From assembly GCA_963781345.1 (NCBI GenBank), contig CAWAFQ010000014.1, positions 124,001-188,000 on the forward strand: a stretch of 64,000 bases of DNA, given 5' to 3'. The DNA comes from JBBRHQ01 sp963781345. Its GTDB lineage: Bacteria > Actinomycetota > Thermoleophilia > Solirubrobacterales > 70-9. The notes below the pieces were generated by a model. That model did not search any database. It was not told the origin of the DNA and saw nothing but the letters and a program-made list of their open reading frames with translations. The first letter of the stretch is position 1; each line of letters begins with the position of its first letter. A program made the translations under genes and the position numbers. Of this stretch, positions 1-8,277 are shown piece after piece.

Positions 1-104
1 TCCGACCACACCGACGGCCGCTTCGCTCGGCCTGCTTCGGCGAGCCCGGCGTCAACGTCCTCGAGCTCAACATCGCCCTCGACAAGGAGGCGCCGCTCAA
101 ATGA
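1..104 (+). CDS. kdpC: KdpC C-terminal fragment, potassium-transporting ATPase subunit C
   Basis: Only the C-terminal end lies in the window. The last residues read GEPGVNVLELNIALDKEAPLK, which is the typical KdpC ending (GEPRVNVLxLNLALD). KdpC is the single-pass subunit of the KdpFABC high-affinity K+ pump. Upstream residues HTDGRF, also typical of KdpC, lie in a different frame, so there is a frameshift near 24-30. The stop overlaps the ATG of kdpB (ATGA at 101-104). Gene order is therefore kdpC then kdpB, unlike the common kdpA-B-C order; kdpA, if present, is outside the window. Confidence 0.8.
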   Translation, partial: RPHRRPLRSACFGEPGVNVLELNIALDKEAPLK

Positions 105-2169
105 CCACCGAGAACCAAGCCCCGCTCCCTCTTCGACCCCGAGATCATGCGCCCGGCGCTGCTCGAGTCGCTGCGCAAGCTCGACCCCCGGGTCCAGGTC
201 CGCAACCCGGTGATGTTCGTGGTCGAGATCGGCGCCGTGATCACCACCGTCGCCTGGCTGATCCAGCTCTTCGGCGGCAGCCCCCTGGGCGGCGGCCACG
301 AGCCCTCCTGGTTCACCTTCAGCGTCACCGTCTGGCTCTGGCTCACGGTCGTCTTCGCCAACCTCGCCGAGGCCCTGGCGGAGGGCCGCGGCCGCGCCCA
401 GGCGGCGAGCCTGCGGGCGATGCGGACCGAGACCACCGCCCATCTGCGCGACGGCGGCGAGAAGCCCGCCTCCGAGCTGGTGCGCGGCGACGTCGTCGTC
501 GTCGAGGCGGGAGAGCCGATCCCCGGCGACGGCACCGTGATCGAGGGGATCGCCTCGGTCGACGAGTCGGCGATCACGGGCGAGTCGGCGCCGGTGATCC
601 GCGAGGCCGGCGGCGACCGCAGCGCCGTCACCGGCGGCACCAAGGTGCTCTCGGACCGGATCGTCGTCGAGATCACCCAGGAGCCGGGCAACTCGTTCCT
701 CGACCGGATGATCGCCCTGGTCGAGGGGGCGGAGCGGCGCAAGACCCCGAACGAGATCGCCCTCGGAATCCTGCTCGCCGCCCTGACTCTGATCTTCGTC
801 GTCGTCGTCGTCTCGCTGCGCCCCTTCGCCCTCTTCGCCGGCACGCGAACTCTCCGAGACGACCCTGATCGCCCTGCTCGTCGCGCTGATCCCGACCACG
901 ATCGGGGCGCTGCTCTCGGCGATCGGTATCGCCGGCATGGACCGGCTCGTCCGCCGCAACGTGCTCGCGCTCTCCGGGCGCGCGGTCGAGGCCTCCGGCG
1001 ACTGCGACGTCCTGCTGCTCGACAAGACCGGGACGATCACCCTCGGCAACCGCGAGGCGACCGAGTTCATCCCGATGCCGGGGGTCGGCGAGAGCGAGCT
1101 GGCCGAGGCCGCCCAGATGTCCTCGCTCGCCGACGAGACCCCCGAGGGCCGCTCGATCGTCGTCCTCGCCAAGAGCTTCGGCATCCGCGAGCACGACTTC
1201 GCCGGGCACGAGCCGACCTTCGTCCCGTTCAGCGCCGAGACCCGGATGAGCGGCGTCGACTTCAACGGCACCCAGCTGCGCAAGGGCGCCGGCGACGCGA
1301 TCGAAGTCGTGGGTCGCCGGGGAGGGCGGACAGGCCCCGCCTCGAGCTCGACGCGGAGCTCGACCGGATCGGCCGCGAGGGCGGAACCCCGCTCGCGGTC
1401 GCCCGCGACGAGCGTCGTGCTCGGCGTCATCTACCTCAAGGACGTCGTCAAGGAGGGGATGAGCCACCGCTTCGACCAGCTGCGGGCGATGGGGATCCGC
1501 ACGATCATGGTCACCGGCGACAACCGACTCACCGCGGCCAAGATCGCCGAGGAGGCCGGCGTCGACGACTTCCTCGCCGAGGCGACGCCCGAGCGCAAGC
1601 TCGAGCTGATCACCGAGCAGCAGGCCGACGGCCGGCTGATCGCGATGACCGGCGACGGCACCAACGACGCCCCCGCGCTCGCTCAGGCCGACGTCGGGGT
1701 CGCGATGAACACCGGCACCCAGGCTGCCCGCGAGGCCGGCAACATGGTCGACCTCGACTCCAATCCGACGAAGCTGATCGAGATCGTCGAGGTCGGCAAG
1801 CAGCTGCTGATCACCCGCGGCGCCCTGACGACCTTCTCGATCGCCAACGACGTCGCCAAGTACTTCGCGATCCTGCCGGCGATGTTCGCGGTGACCTACG
1901 CCACGGCGGGCTCGCGCGGACCGCTCGACGCGCTCAACATCATGTCGCTGGGCTCACCGCAGTCGGCGATCCTCTCGGCGGTGATCTTCAACGCGCTGAT
2001 CATCCCGCTGCTGATCCCGCTCTCGCTGCGGGGAGTGCGGTACAGGCCGATCGGCGCGACCGCTCTGCTGCGGCGGAACATGCTGATCTACGGGCTCGGC
2101 GGCCTGATCGTCCCCTTCATCGGGATCAAGCTGATCGACCTGATCATCCACAACCTGCTGGGGGCGTGA
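101..2169 (+). CDS. kdpB: KdpB, potassium-transporting P-type ATPase catalytic subunit (frameshifted as sequenced)
   Basis: This is the P-type ATPase subunit that hydrolyses ATP to drive K+ import by KdpFABC at the membrane. Visible motifs are the N-terminal DPEIMRPALLESLRKLDPR, the A-domain ITGES, the phosphorylation motif DKTGTIT, and the hinge TGDGTNDAPAL, with the expected membrane helices at both ends. The sequence changes frame near 119-130, 836-842, 1301, 1330-1337 and 1418. Each change fits one extra base, and the last three together restore the frame. Between them the protein stays conserved (for example KSWV, then LELDAELDRIGREGGTPLAV, then VVLGVIYLKD). I read this as one kdpB gene of normal length (about 690 residues) with base-insertion errors; true decay is the alternative. 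Start is the ATG overlapping the kdpC stop. Confidence 0.85.
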
Positions 2170-2170
2170 G

Positions 2171-2668
2171 ATGGCCGGCGCGGGACAGCTCTCCCTTCGC
2201 CACCGGCATCGGGCCGGATTCGGCTGGCCGACGGCGGGTCGCCTCTCGGCGCGCCTTCAGTCCCTGCTCCGCCGCTCCTCCCTCGACCGTGCGATAGCTG
2301 CCGGTGCCGACCCCCGCAGGTCGGCGGCGCTCACGGAGCGGGCCGCTCGGCTGGTCGGCGCCCGCAACCGCGACCAGCTGAGAAGGGCGCTTGTGGCCGT
2401 CCGCGAGGCGGCTGAGTCCCCCGGGGGCCCACTCAGCTCAGCGGTCCCCCCGAACCGCCGAGAGCTGGCGATGGCCGAAGACGAGATGACGATCATCGAC
2501 GAGATGCTCTGCAGCGACCGGCCGATCGCCCCGCGTGGAGCCGCCCTCTTGCGGATCATGCTCACCGATCCGGCCGGTCCGATGTACGCGCCGCCGACCA
2601 GGGGCGCTCTCAAGCATCATCTATGTGCCGTGATCGACGCCCTCGACGGCGTCCGCTCAGCGGCATGA
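2171..2668 (+). CDS. Hypothetical protein in the kdp operon
   Basis: A 165-residue soluble protein that I cannot assign to a named family. It begins one base after the kdpB stop and its own stop overlaps the ATG of the KdpD-like gene (ATGA at 2665-2668), so it is almost certainly cotranscribed with kdp. The N-terminus is Arg-rich; the middle has LLRRSSLDRAIAAGADP and the end has APRGAALLRIMLTDPAGPMYAP, a pattern I have the impression of seeing in unannotated actinobacterial proteins, though I cannot name a family. No membrane segment or cofactor motif is visible. The position does not by itself prove a role in K+ uptake. Confidence 0.55.
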   Translation: MAGAGQLSLRHRHRAGFGWPTAGRLSARLQSLLRRSSLDRAIAAGADPRRSAALTERAARLVGARNRDQLRRALVAVREAAESPGGPLSSAVPPNRRELAMAEDEMTIIDEMLCSDRPIAPRGAALLRIMLTDPAGPMYAPPTRGALKHHLCAVIDALDGVRSAA

Positions 2669-3828
2669 GATGGCCGAGCTTCAATCAACCAGCAATTCCG
2701 AGCCGGCGGTCAGCCGTGGGCCGCTACAAGATCTTCCTCGGGATGGCGGCGGGGGTCGGGAAGACATACCGGATGCTGCAGGAGGGCCAGGCCGAGGCCG
2801 AGGCGGGGCGCGATGTCGTCATCGGCTACCTCGAGCCGCATGACCGGCGGGAGACGATCTCGCAGGCCGAGGGCCTGGAGACGGTGCCCGAGCGCCGGGT
2901 GAGGTATCGGGACACGGTGCTGCGGGAGATGGACCTGCCGGCCGTGATCGAACGCGCCCCCGAGCTGGCGCTGATCGACGAGCTCGCCCACACCAACGCC
3001 CCCGGGCTCGAGCACGAGAAGCGCTATGAGGACATCGCCGACGTCCTCGACGCCGGCATCGACGTCTTCTCGACCGTCAACGTCCAGCACCTCGAGTCGC
3101 TCAACGACCAGGTCGCCGAGTTGACCGGGGTTCGGGTGCGGGAGACAGTGCCGGACTCGATTCTCGGCACTGCCGACGAGGTGGTGCTGATGGACGTCAC
3201 GCCCGAGAACCTGCTCGAGCGACTGCGCGCCGGAAAGGTCTACCCGGCCGAGCGAGTTGAGGCGGCGCTCGGAGGCTTCTTCAAGATCGAGAATCTCGCG
3301 GCGCTTCGCGAGGTCGCACTGCGCCAGGTCGCCGAGGAGGTCGAGGCCAAGAGGCTTGTCGCGCCGGAACTTCTCGGCAGGCGCGACGACAGGCTGCGCG
3401 AATCCGCCGCCACCCAGGCGGTGGGTGAGCGCCTGATGGCCCTGGTAACCCCGCGGGCCAGCTCCCAGCGGCTTGTCCGCCGTGCCTGGCGGTCGGCGCA
3501 GCGGCTGGGAGCGGAGTTGGATCTTCTCTACGTCAAATCCTCCGAGCCAAACGAGGAGGAGGCCGATCAGCTGCGTGCCCTGCGCAAGCTCGCCTCGGTC
3601 CTCGGCGCTCATCTGCTGGTCGAGAGCGGGCGCGACGTCGCCGAGACGACGGCGAGGGTGGCGAAGGATCGAGGCACCACCTACGTCCTGGTCGGGCGCC
3701 CCGAGTACAGGTCGGGTCTGAAGCGTCTCTCCGAGTCGCTTCCGAACCAGCTGATGCGGCTGCTTCCGGGCGTCGATCTGAGAATCGTCGCCGACCCAAC
3801 TGAACGGACCACAAACGAGGAGAAATGA
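2665..3828 (+). CDS. KdpD N-terminal sensor domain with USP-like domain, no kinase
   Basis: This protein holds only the cytoplasmic input half of KdpD. Residues about 20-235 are the KdpD sensor domain, with the Walker A-like GMAAGVGKTYRML and the Walker B-like ALIDELAHTNAPG. Residues about 250-380 form a universal-stress-protein-like domain, the region that in other KdpD proteins binds small regulators such as c-di-AMP. It then stops at about 387 residues, without the DUF4118 membrane region or the kinase, which are encoded separately at 5029-6495 on the other strand. I chose the ATG at 2665, which overlaps the previous stop; an in-frame ATG at 2623 would lie inside the upstream gene. It overlaps the next gene by ATGATG. 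Truncated KdpD proteins are known in some bacteria. Confidence 0.85.
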   Translation: MRWPSFNQPAIPSRRSAVGRYKIFLGMAAGVGKTYRMLQEGQAEAEAGRDVVIGYLEPHDRRETISQAEGLETVPERRVRYRDTVLREMDLPAVIERAPELALIDELAHTNAPGLEHEKRYEDIADVLDAGIDVFSTVNVQHLESLNDQVAELTGVRVRETVPDSILGTADEVVLMDVTPENLLERLRAGKVYPAERVEAALGGFFKIENLAALREVALRQVAEEVEAKRLVAPELLGRRDDRLRESAATQAVGERLMALVTPRASSQRLVRRAWRSAQRLGAELDLLYVKSSEPNEEEADQLRALRKLASVLGAHLLVESGRDVAETTARVAKDRGTTYVLVGRPEYRSGLKRLSESLPNQLMRLLPGVDLRIVADPTERTTNEEK

Positions 3829-4262
3829 TGGGATCCAGCAAGTCCAACGGCTCGGAGAGGATCCTCTTCCCGTTCCTCGGGAATTCGATCTCCGAACGCA
3901 CCCTTGGGGCGGCGATGCGCCTGGCAAGGGCAGAGGAGGCGACGCTGGTTCCCGCCTACATCGCCGAGATCCCGCTGTACCTCCCGCCGGACGCGCCTCT
4001 GCCCGCCCGTTGCGAATCGGCGATGCCGCTTCTCGACGTGATCGAGCAGCGCGCCAAGGAGGAGGGGGTGGAGGTGGATTCTCGGATCGAGACCGGGCGC
4101 ACCGCCCGTCACGCATTGGGCAAGCTGCTCGAGTCCGAGCGGTTCGACCGGGTGGTCGTCTCGGCGGCGAGCTCGGTCAGCGAAGGACTGAGCCCGGATG
4201 ACGTCTCCTGGCTCCTGGAAACGGCGCCGGGTGAGGTGCTCGTGCTCCGCCCGCGGCGTTGA
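3825..4262 (+). CDS. Universal stress protein family protein
   Basis: A 145-residue single UspA-type domain, starting ERILFPFLGNSISERTL and ending GEVLVLRPRR, close to the normal family length. It overlaps the end of the KdpD-like gene (tandem ATG codons at 3825 and 3828; either could be the start). USP proteins bind nucleotides or act as small regulators in the cytoplasm. Its place directly after a KdpD sensor domain that itself carries a USP-like domain suggests a role in sensing for the kdp system, but this is inference from context. The glycine-rich ATP-binding loop is not obvious, so nucleotide binding is uncertain. Confidence 0.75.
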   Translation: MMGSSKSNGSERILFPFLGNSISERTLGAAMRLARAEEATLVPAYIAEIPLYLPPDAPLPARCESAMPLLDVIEQRAKEEGVEVDSRIETGRTARHALGKLLESERFDRVVVSAASSVSEGLSPDDVSWLLETAPGEVLVLRPRR

Positions 4263-4305
4263 GCCGCGTTTGAGCGCAGTCTGCCGGCCACGCCCGGCTC
4301 GGCCC

Positions 4306-4329
4306 CCACGCGCCCCCGCGCACGCGTGG
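4306..4329. terminator. Possible bidirectional terminator hairpin
   Basis: Inverted repeat CCACGCG (4306-4312) and CGCGTGG (4323-4329) with a 10-base C-rich loop lies between the converging universal stress gene and the kdpE-like gene. There is no U-tract, so termination is only suggested by position. Confidence 0.35.
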
Positions 4330-4345
4330 TCGTGGAATCACTCAT

Positions 4346-5032
4346 CTAGACGGCGAAGCGGTAGCCGATCCCGGATTCGGTCAGGATGTAGCGGGGCCCC
4401 TCATCGGGCTCGATCTTCCGCCTCAGGTTGGCGATGTGGGTTCGCAGGACGGGCGTATCGTCGCCGTAGCCTGGTCCCCAGACGTCGTGCAGGAGCGCAC
4501 GGTGGGTCATCAGCCTGCCCCTGTTTCGGGCGAGGGTCCTCAGGAGGTCGAATTCGATCGGGGTGAGGTGGACCTCCGCTCCGGCTTGCCGCACCAGGCG
4601 GGCCGCCAGATCGATGCTCAGCTCGCCGACCTCGATCGTCGGATCGTCGGCCTCGCCGCCGGAGCGACGCAGCACTGCGCCGAGGCGCGCCACCAGCTCG
4701 CGGGGGCTGAACGGCTTGGTCACGTAGTCGTCGGCGCCGGCCTCGAGCGCCCGCACCTTTTCGGTCTCCTCGCCGACCGCGGAGAGCACCAGGATCGGCA
4801 TCTTGCTCCAGGAGCGAATCTCCGAGCAGACCTCGACGCCGTCGCCGTCGGGGAGGACGAGGTCGATGATCGCCGCGTCGACGCCCTTGACGGCAGCCTC
4901 GTCGAGAGCCTCCTTCGCGGTCGCCGTGGCGATCACCTCGAAGCCCGCGTCGCGGAGGATCACTTTCAGCGCCCGGATGATCTGCAGCTCGTCATCGCAG
5001 ACCAGAACCCGGCCCGCGGCGCTGCCGTTCAT
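4346..5032 (-). CDS. kdpE: KdpE-like OmpR-family response regulator
   Basis: A 228-residue two-component response regulator. The receiver domain (about residues 8-120) has VLVCDDE, the phospho-acceptor in AAIIDLVLPDGDG, and the signature lysine in DDYVTKPFSPREL. A winged-helix OmpR/PhoB DNA-binding domain follows (about 130-228), with VHLTPIEFDLLRTL and the end GIGYRF. The start ATG at 5032 overlaps the stop of the upstream kinase (ATGA), so the two are made from one mRNA. By similarity and by location next to kdpCB it should activate kdp transcription under K+ limitation. The inference that it controls kdp is contextual. Confidence 0.85.
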   Translation of the reverse strand: MNGSAAGRVLVCDDELQIIRALKVILRDAGFEVIATATAKEALDEAAVKGVDAAIIDLVLPDGDGVEVCSEIRSWSKMPILVLSAVGEETEKVRALEAGADDYVTKPFSPRELVARLGAVLRRSGGEADDPTIEVGELSIDLAARLVRQAGAEVHLTPIEFDLLRTLARNRGRLMTHRALLHDVWGPGYGDDTPVLRTHIANLRRKIEPDEGPRYILTESGIGYRFAV

Positions 5033-6495
5033 CCCGGGCCCCCGGAATCGGCTCCCGCTGCCGTAAGGTCCGGCGCCGGAAGAGGCAGTTCGATGACGAA
5101 GGTCGTTCCCTGCCCCGGCAGCGATTCCGCCGCGAGGCCGCCGCCGTTCGCCTCGACGAAGCCCCGGGCGATCGCCAGGCCGAGGCCGGCCCCCGAGTGT
5201 GCCTCGGCGCCTCGCCCGCGGTAGAAGGGCTCGAAGATTCGCGGCAGCTCCTGCCAGCTGATGCCCGGGCCGCGATCGACGATCCGGATCATCAGGCGCC
5301 TGCCGACGACGCCGGCCCGCACCTTCACCTGATGCTCGCCGGAGTAGCGGCGGGCATTCTCGAGGAGATTCACCAGGGCGCGTTCGAGCTGCGCGGCGTC
5401 GACTTCGATCAGCGGAAGGTCGGGGCTGATCGAGAGGGCGAAGGCGTTGCCGCCATCGCCATCGACCTCGGCGCTTGCCGTGCGGATCAGCTCTTCGACC
5501 GAGCACCAATCGCGATTGGGTTCGGCCGCGCCGGCCTCGAGGCGGGACAGATCGAGCAGCTGGTCCACCATCCGAGAGAGCCGGCCGGCCTGCTGGCCGA
5601 TGTTCTCACCAAGCTCTCGACGCTCCTGGTCGCTGACGCTCGGAGACTGGACGGCGGCGGCGCTGGCAAGGATCGTCGTCAACGGCGTCCGCAGGTCGTG
5701 CGAGACCGCTCGCAGCAGCGCGGTCTTGATCGAGTCCGAGTAGCGCAGGGCCTGGGTCTCGATGACCTCCGCCTGGAGAGCGTCACGGTCGAGCGCCGCC
5801 CTCAGGAGGGCCTCCAACGACGGCAGGATGCGCGCCTGCAGACGGTTCAGGGTCGAGGCTTCGATCGACGCGGGCACGACCAGCGTCGCCTCGCGGCCGT
5901 CGCCAATCGCCAGGGGAAGGGCCTGCCTGCGCTCGTCGCTGGCGATTTCCTCCAACTCGATCGCAACAGAAGGCAGCTCGAGCGCTTCCGCCAGCCGATG
6001 CGCCACGACCCCCAGCGCGTCGCTCAGGTCGGTTCCGCCGAGCAGCACCCGGGCCAGTTCGGCGGCCAGGTCGGCCTCCTCCCGGCGTCTCTCGGCGTCG
6101 CGGGCGCGGGCGCGGGCCAGGTCGGCGACCGCCGAGGCGATCACGGCGGCGATCAGGAAGACGCCGAGCGCGACGTAGTCCTGCGGGTCGGAGATGACGA
6201 TGTGCCCGGTCGGCGGAATGTGGAAGAAGTTGAATGCCAGGGCGCTGGCGAACGCGGTCAGCACGCCCGGCCACAGGCCCAGGGAGGTGGAGACCACCAG
6301 CACGGTGAGCATGTAGACGACGCCGTTGGAGACGGCGGGGGTGATCTCGCGGAGCGGAAAGACGAGCAACGTCGTCAGGGCCACGGCCCCGAGGCTGACC
6401 GCGACCACCACGAGGCGGGAGGGGCGCGCTCCGTCGAGCAGCAGCGACGCTCGCCGCGGCAGGCCGCCCGATCGCGGTTCCAGTGAATCGGTCAC
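5029..6495 (-). CDS. KdpD-like sensor histidine kinase (DUF4118 + HisKA + HATPase)
   Basis: A 488-residue membrane kinase corresponding to the C-terminal half of KdpD. Residues about 25-130 form the DUF4118 four-helix membrane region (FHIPPTGH loop). A GAF-like linker follows, then HisKA with the phosphorylated His in AVSHDLRTPLTT (about residue 280), and HATPase_c with the N-box NLLENARRYSG and G-boxes RGPGISW and GAGLGLAIARGF. It lacks the N-terminal KdpD/USP sensor domain, which is encoded separately at 2665-3828. It is cotranscribed with the kdpE-like gene. The split implies that the sensor half works in trans or has another partner. Confidence 0.85.
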   Translation of the reverse strand: MTDSLEPRSGGLPRRASLLLDGARPSRLVVVAVSLGAVALTTLLVFPLREITPAVSNGVVYMLTVLVVSTSLGLWPGVLTAFASALAFNFFHIPPTGHIVISDPQDYVALGVFLIAAVIASAVADLARARARDAERRREEADLAAELARVLLGGTDLSDALGVVAHRLAEALELPSVAIELEEIASDERRQALPLAIGDGREATLVVPASIEASTLNRLQARILPSLEALLRAALDRDALQAEVIETQALRYSDSIKTALLRAVSHDLRTPLTTILASAAAVQSPSVSDQERRELGENIGQQAGRLSRMVDQLLDLSRLEAGAAEPNRDWCSVEELIRTASAEVDGDGGNAFALSISPDLPLIEVDAAQLERALVNLLENARRYSGEHQVKVRAGVVGRRLMIRIVDRGPGISWQELPRIFEPFYRGRGAEAHSGAGLGLAIARGFVEANGGGLAAESLPGQGTTFVIELPLPAPDLTAAGADSGGPG

Positions 6496-6538
6496 GACAC
6501 TGACGGTACTCCCGGCACCCCCAGAAACGGCGGTTGGG

Positions 6539-7828
6539 CTAGCTCCAGGGGTAGGGGCTGTTGGAGACCGGGTGCAGGTCGCCGGTCTCGAAGCGCTCGA
6601 AGCGGAACGGGTGGAGCAGCGTTGAGTGCTCTCCGCCGAGGACGCGGGCGATCTCGCGGCCGACGGCGATCATCTTGTAGCCGTGGTTGGAGTCGGCGGC
6701 GACGTAGACGTTGTCGAGCATCCGGTCGAAGACGGGAAAGTTGTCGGCGGTGAAGGCCCCGGCGCCACCGGAGCGGACATCGACGTAGAGAGGGCGGCAG
6801 CCCTCGAAGCGCTCCATGCAGTGCGAGAGGGCCGCGCACCAGAGGTCGGGGAAGCCCGGCTCGACCGTGCCGGTGGGGTAGGGGTCGACCTCGAAGTCCT
6901 CGCCGACCGCCAGCGGCTGGGCGCCGCCCTGGACCGACTCGCGGTCCGGTTTGACGTAGATCCCCCAGGGCTCCTCGGTGACGAGGCTGCCCTCGTCGTC
7001 GCGCAGGGGGCGGTCGGAGTCGACGTGGATGACCGGAGCCGGGCGGCCGGCGGCCGTGTCGAGGGTGGAGGGGGGCAAGGTCACCTCGCCCTCCTGCAGG
7101 TACCAGTAGGTCCACATCGGCCTGTCGCGCTCGACGTGGCCGTCGGGGTGGCGGACGTCGAGGCGGTCCGGTAGCCCGAGCATCTCCCAGAGCCCCGCGA
7201 TCCAGGGGCCGACGGCGACCACGACCTGCTCGGCCTCGATCGGTCCGGCGCTGGTCTGCACCCGGGTGACGGCGCCGGACCCGTCGAACTCGAAGCCGCT
7301 GACCTCGACCCCCTCGGCGATCCGCGCGCCCGCCGCCCGCCCCTTCTCCGCCAGCCCTCGCATCGACTCGATGTTGAAGGCGAAGCCGCCGACGTGCTCG
7401 TGCAGGCACACGGCCAGGCCCTGCGCCCGCCAGTCGGGGAAGAGAGTGCGCATGTGCTCGCGGACCGCGTCTTCTCCGCGGTGGAGCTCCGACGGGTAGC
7501 CGATCCGTTGCTGGCGCTCGAAGACCTCGGCCAGCTCGGGCTCCTGGGCCTCGGAGCCGAGCGCGATGTAGCCGGACCCGTGGTAGTGGAGCGCCTCGGG
7601 GTCGGACTCCCAGATCTCGACGCACTCGGCCATCAGCTCCGCCATCGCCGGCTGGAAGTAGTTGTTGCGGATGACGCCGCAGGCGATACCCGAGGCGCCC
7701 GCTCCGACCGCGGCCTTGTCGATCACCAGCGGCTCCTCGCCGGCCTCGGCCAGGTGCAGGGCGGTCGAGAGCCCGTGGACGCCGGCGCCGATGATGACGT
7801 GGCGAGCCGAGTCCGGGACCGCGTCCAT
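6539..7828 (-). CDS. FAD-dependent oxidoreductase, DAO / sarcosine oxidase beta-like
   Basis: A 429-residue amine-oxidising flavoprotein of the D-amino-acid oxidase family. The N-terminal dinucleotide-binding motif is VIIGAGVHGLSTALHLAEAG, and the C-terminal FAD motif includes YVAADSNHGYKMIAVGREIARVL. The segment GASGIACGVIRNNYFQP resembles the flavin-contact region of sarcosine oxidase beta subunits and N-methylglutamate dehydrogenase MgdA. It is the last gene of the minus-strand nitrogen operon, five bases after the small acidic protein gene. Oxidation of an N-methylated or secondary amino acid is a reasonable guess, but no alpha, gamma or delta sarcosine oxidase subunits are seen here, so the substrate is unknown. 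Confidence 0.8.
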   Translation of the reverse strand: MDAVPDSARHVIIGAGVHGLSTALHLAEAGEEPLVIDKAAVGAGASGIACGVIRNNYFQPAMAELMAECVEIWESDPEALHYHGSGYIALGSEAQEPELAEVFERQQRIGYPSELHRGEDAVREHMRTLFPDWRAQGLAVCLHEHVGGFAFNIESMRGLAEKGRAAGARIAEGVEVSGFEFDGSGAVTRVQTSAGPIEAEQVVVAVGPWIAGLWEMLGLPDRLDVRHPDGHVERDRPMWTYWYLQEGEVTLPPSTLDTAAGRPAPVIHVDSDRPLRDDEGSLVTEEPWGIYVKPDRESVQGGAQPLAVGEDFEVDPYPTGTVEPGFPDLWCAALSHCMERFEGCRPLYVDVRSGGAGAFTADNFPVFDRMLDNVYVAADSNHGYKMIAVGREIARVLGGEHSTLLHPFRFERFETGDLHPVSNSPYPWS

Positions 7829-7833
7829 CGGCC

Positions 7834-8277
7834 TCAGTGCTCCGGGGGCTCCCAGCCCTCGAGCACGGGGGGCTTCCAGTCCTCGCCGACGGTCGGCGAG
7901 TCCTTCACCCAGGGACCGAGCTCGGGCTGGGGGAACTTCGCGTGAGCCGCCTTCAGCCGGATCCCGTAGGAGTTGCCGCCGCTAAGGTGGGCGATCAGGA
8001 CCTTGCGGGCGATCTCGTTCTCGCGGCCCTCCGGGATCGGGAAGTAGATTCGCAGGAACGAGTTCGAGTAGCGGTCGAAGACGGCCGGCGTCCCCTCCTC
8101 CTCGAGCAGCTCGACGTCCTCGAGCCAGTTGAGGTCGGCGCCCGGGGTCGCCGCCTCGAGGTCGATGTCCTCGACCAGCGAGATGTCCTCCTGGTAGGGG
8201 AAGCGCTCGCCGGAGAGGTACTCGGCGTCGATCGAGGTGACCTTCTCGGGCTCGCGGACGTCGCCGACCCCGGTCAC
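7834..8277 (-). CDS. Small acidic hypothetical protein in the glutamate-synthase-like operon
   Basis: A 147-residue soluble acidic protein with a GTG start at 8277 that overlaps the stop of the FMN-domain gene (GTGA). I do not recognise the family. The N-terminal 60 residues are very acidic (SLVEDIDLEAATPGADLNW); the middle has SNSFLRIYFPIPEGRENEIARKVL and the C-terminus is Trp- and Pro-rich. It is sandwiched between the glutamate-synthase-like subunits and the FAD oxidoreductase with almost no spacing, which suggests a subunit or chaperone of one of these enzymes. Longer upstream reading in the same frame lies inside the FMN-domain gene and is not coding. Confidence 0.6.
   Translation of the reverse strand: MTGVGDVREPEKVTSIDAEYLSGERFPYQEDISLVEDIDLEAATPGADLNWLEDVELLEEEGTPAVFDRYSNSFLRIYFPIPEGRENEIARKVLIAHLSGGNSYGIRLKAAHAKFPQPELGPWVKDSPTVGEDWKPPVLEGWEPPEH

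Noticed and set aside
101..2169. Programmed frameshifting in kdpB
   Set aside because: Five changes without slippery heptamers, with similar changes in unrelated genes, fit sequence errors better than recoding.
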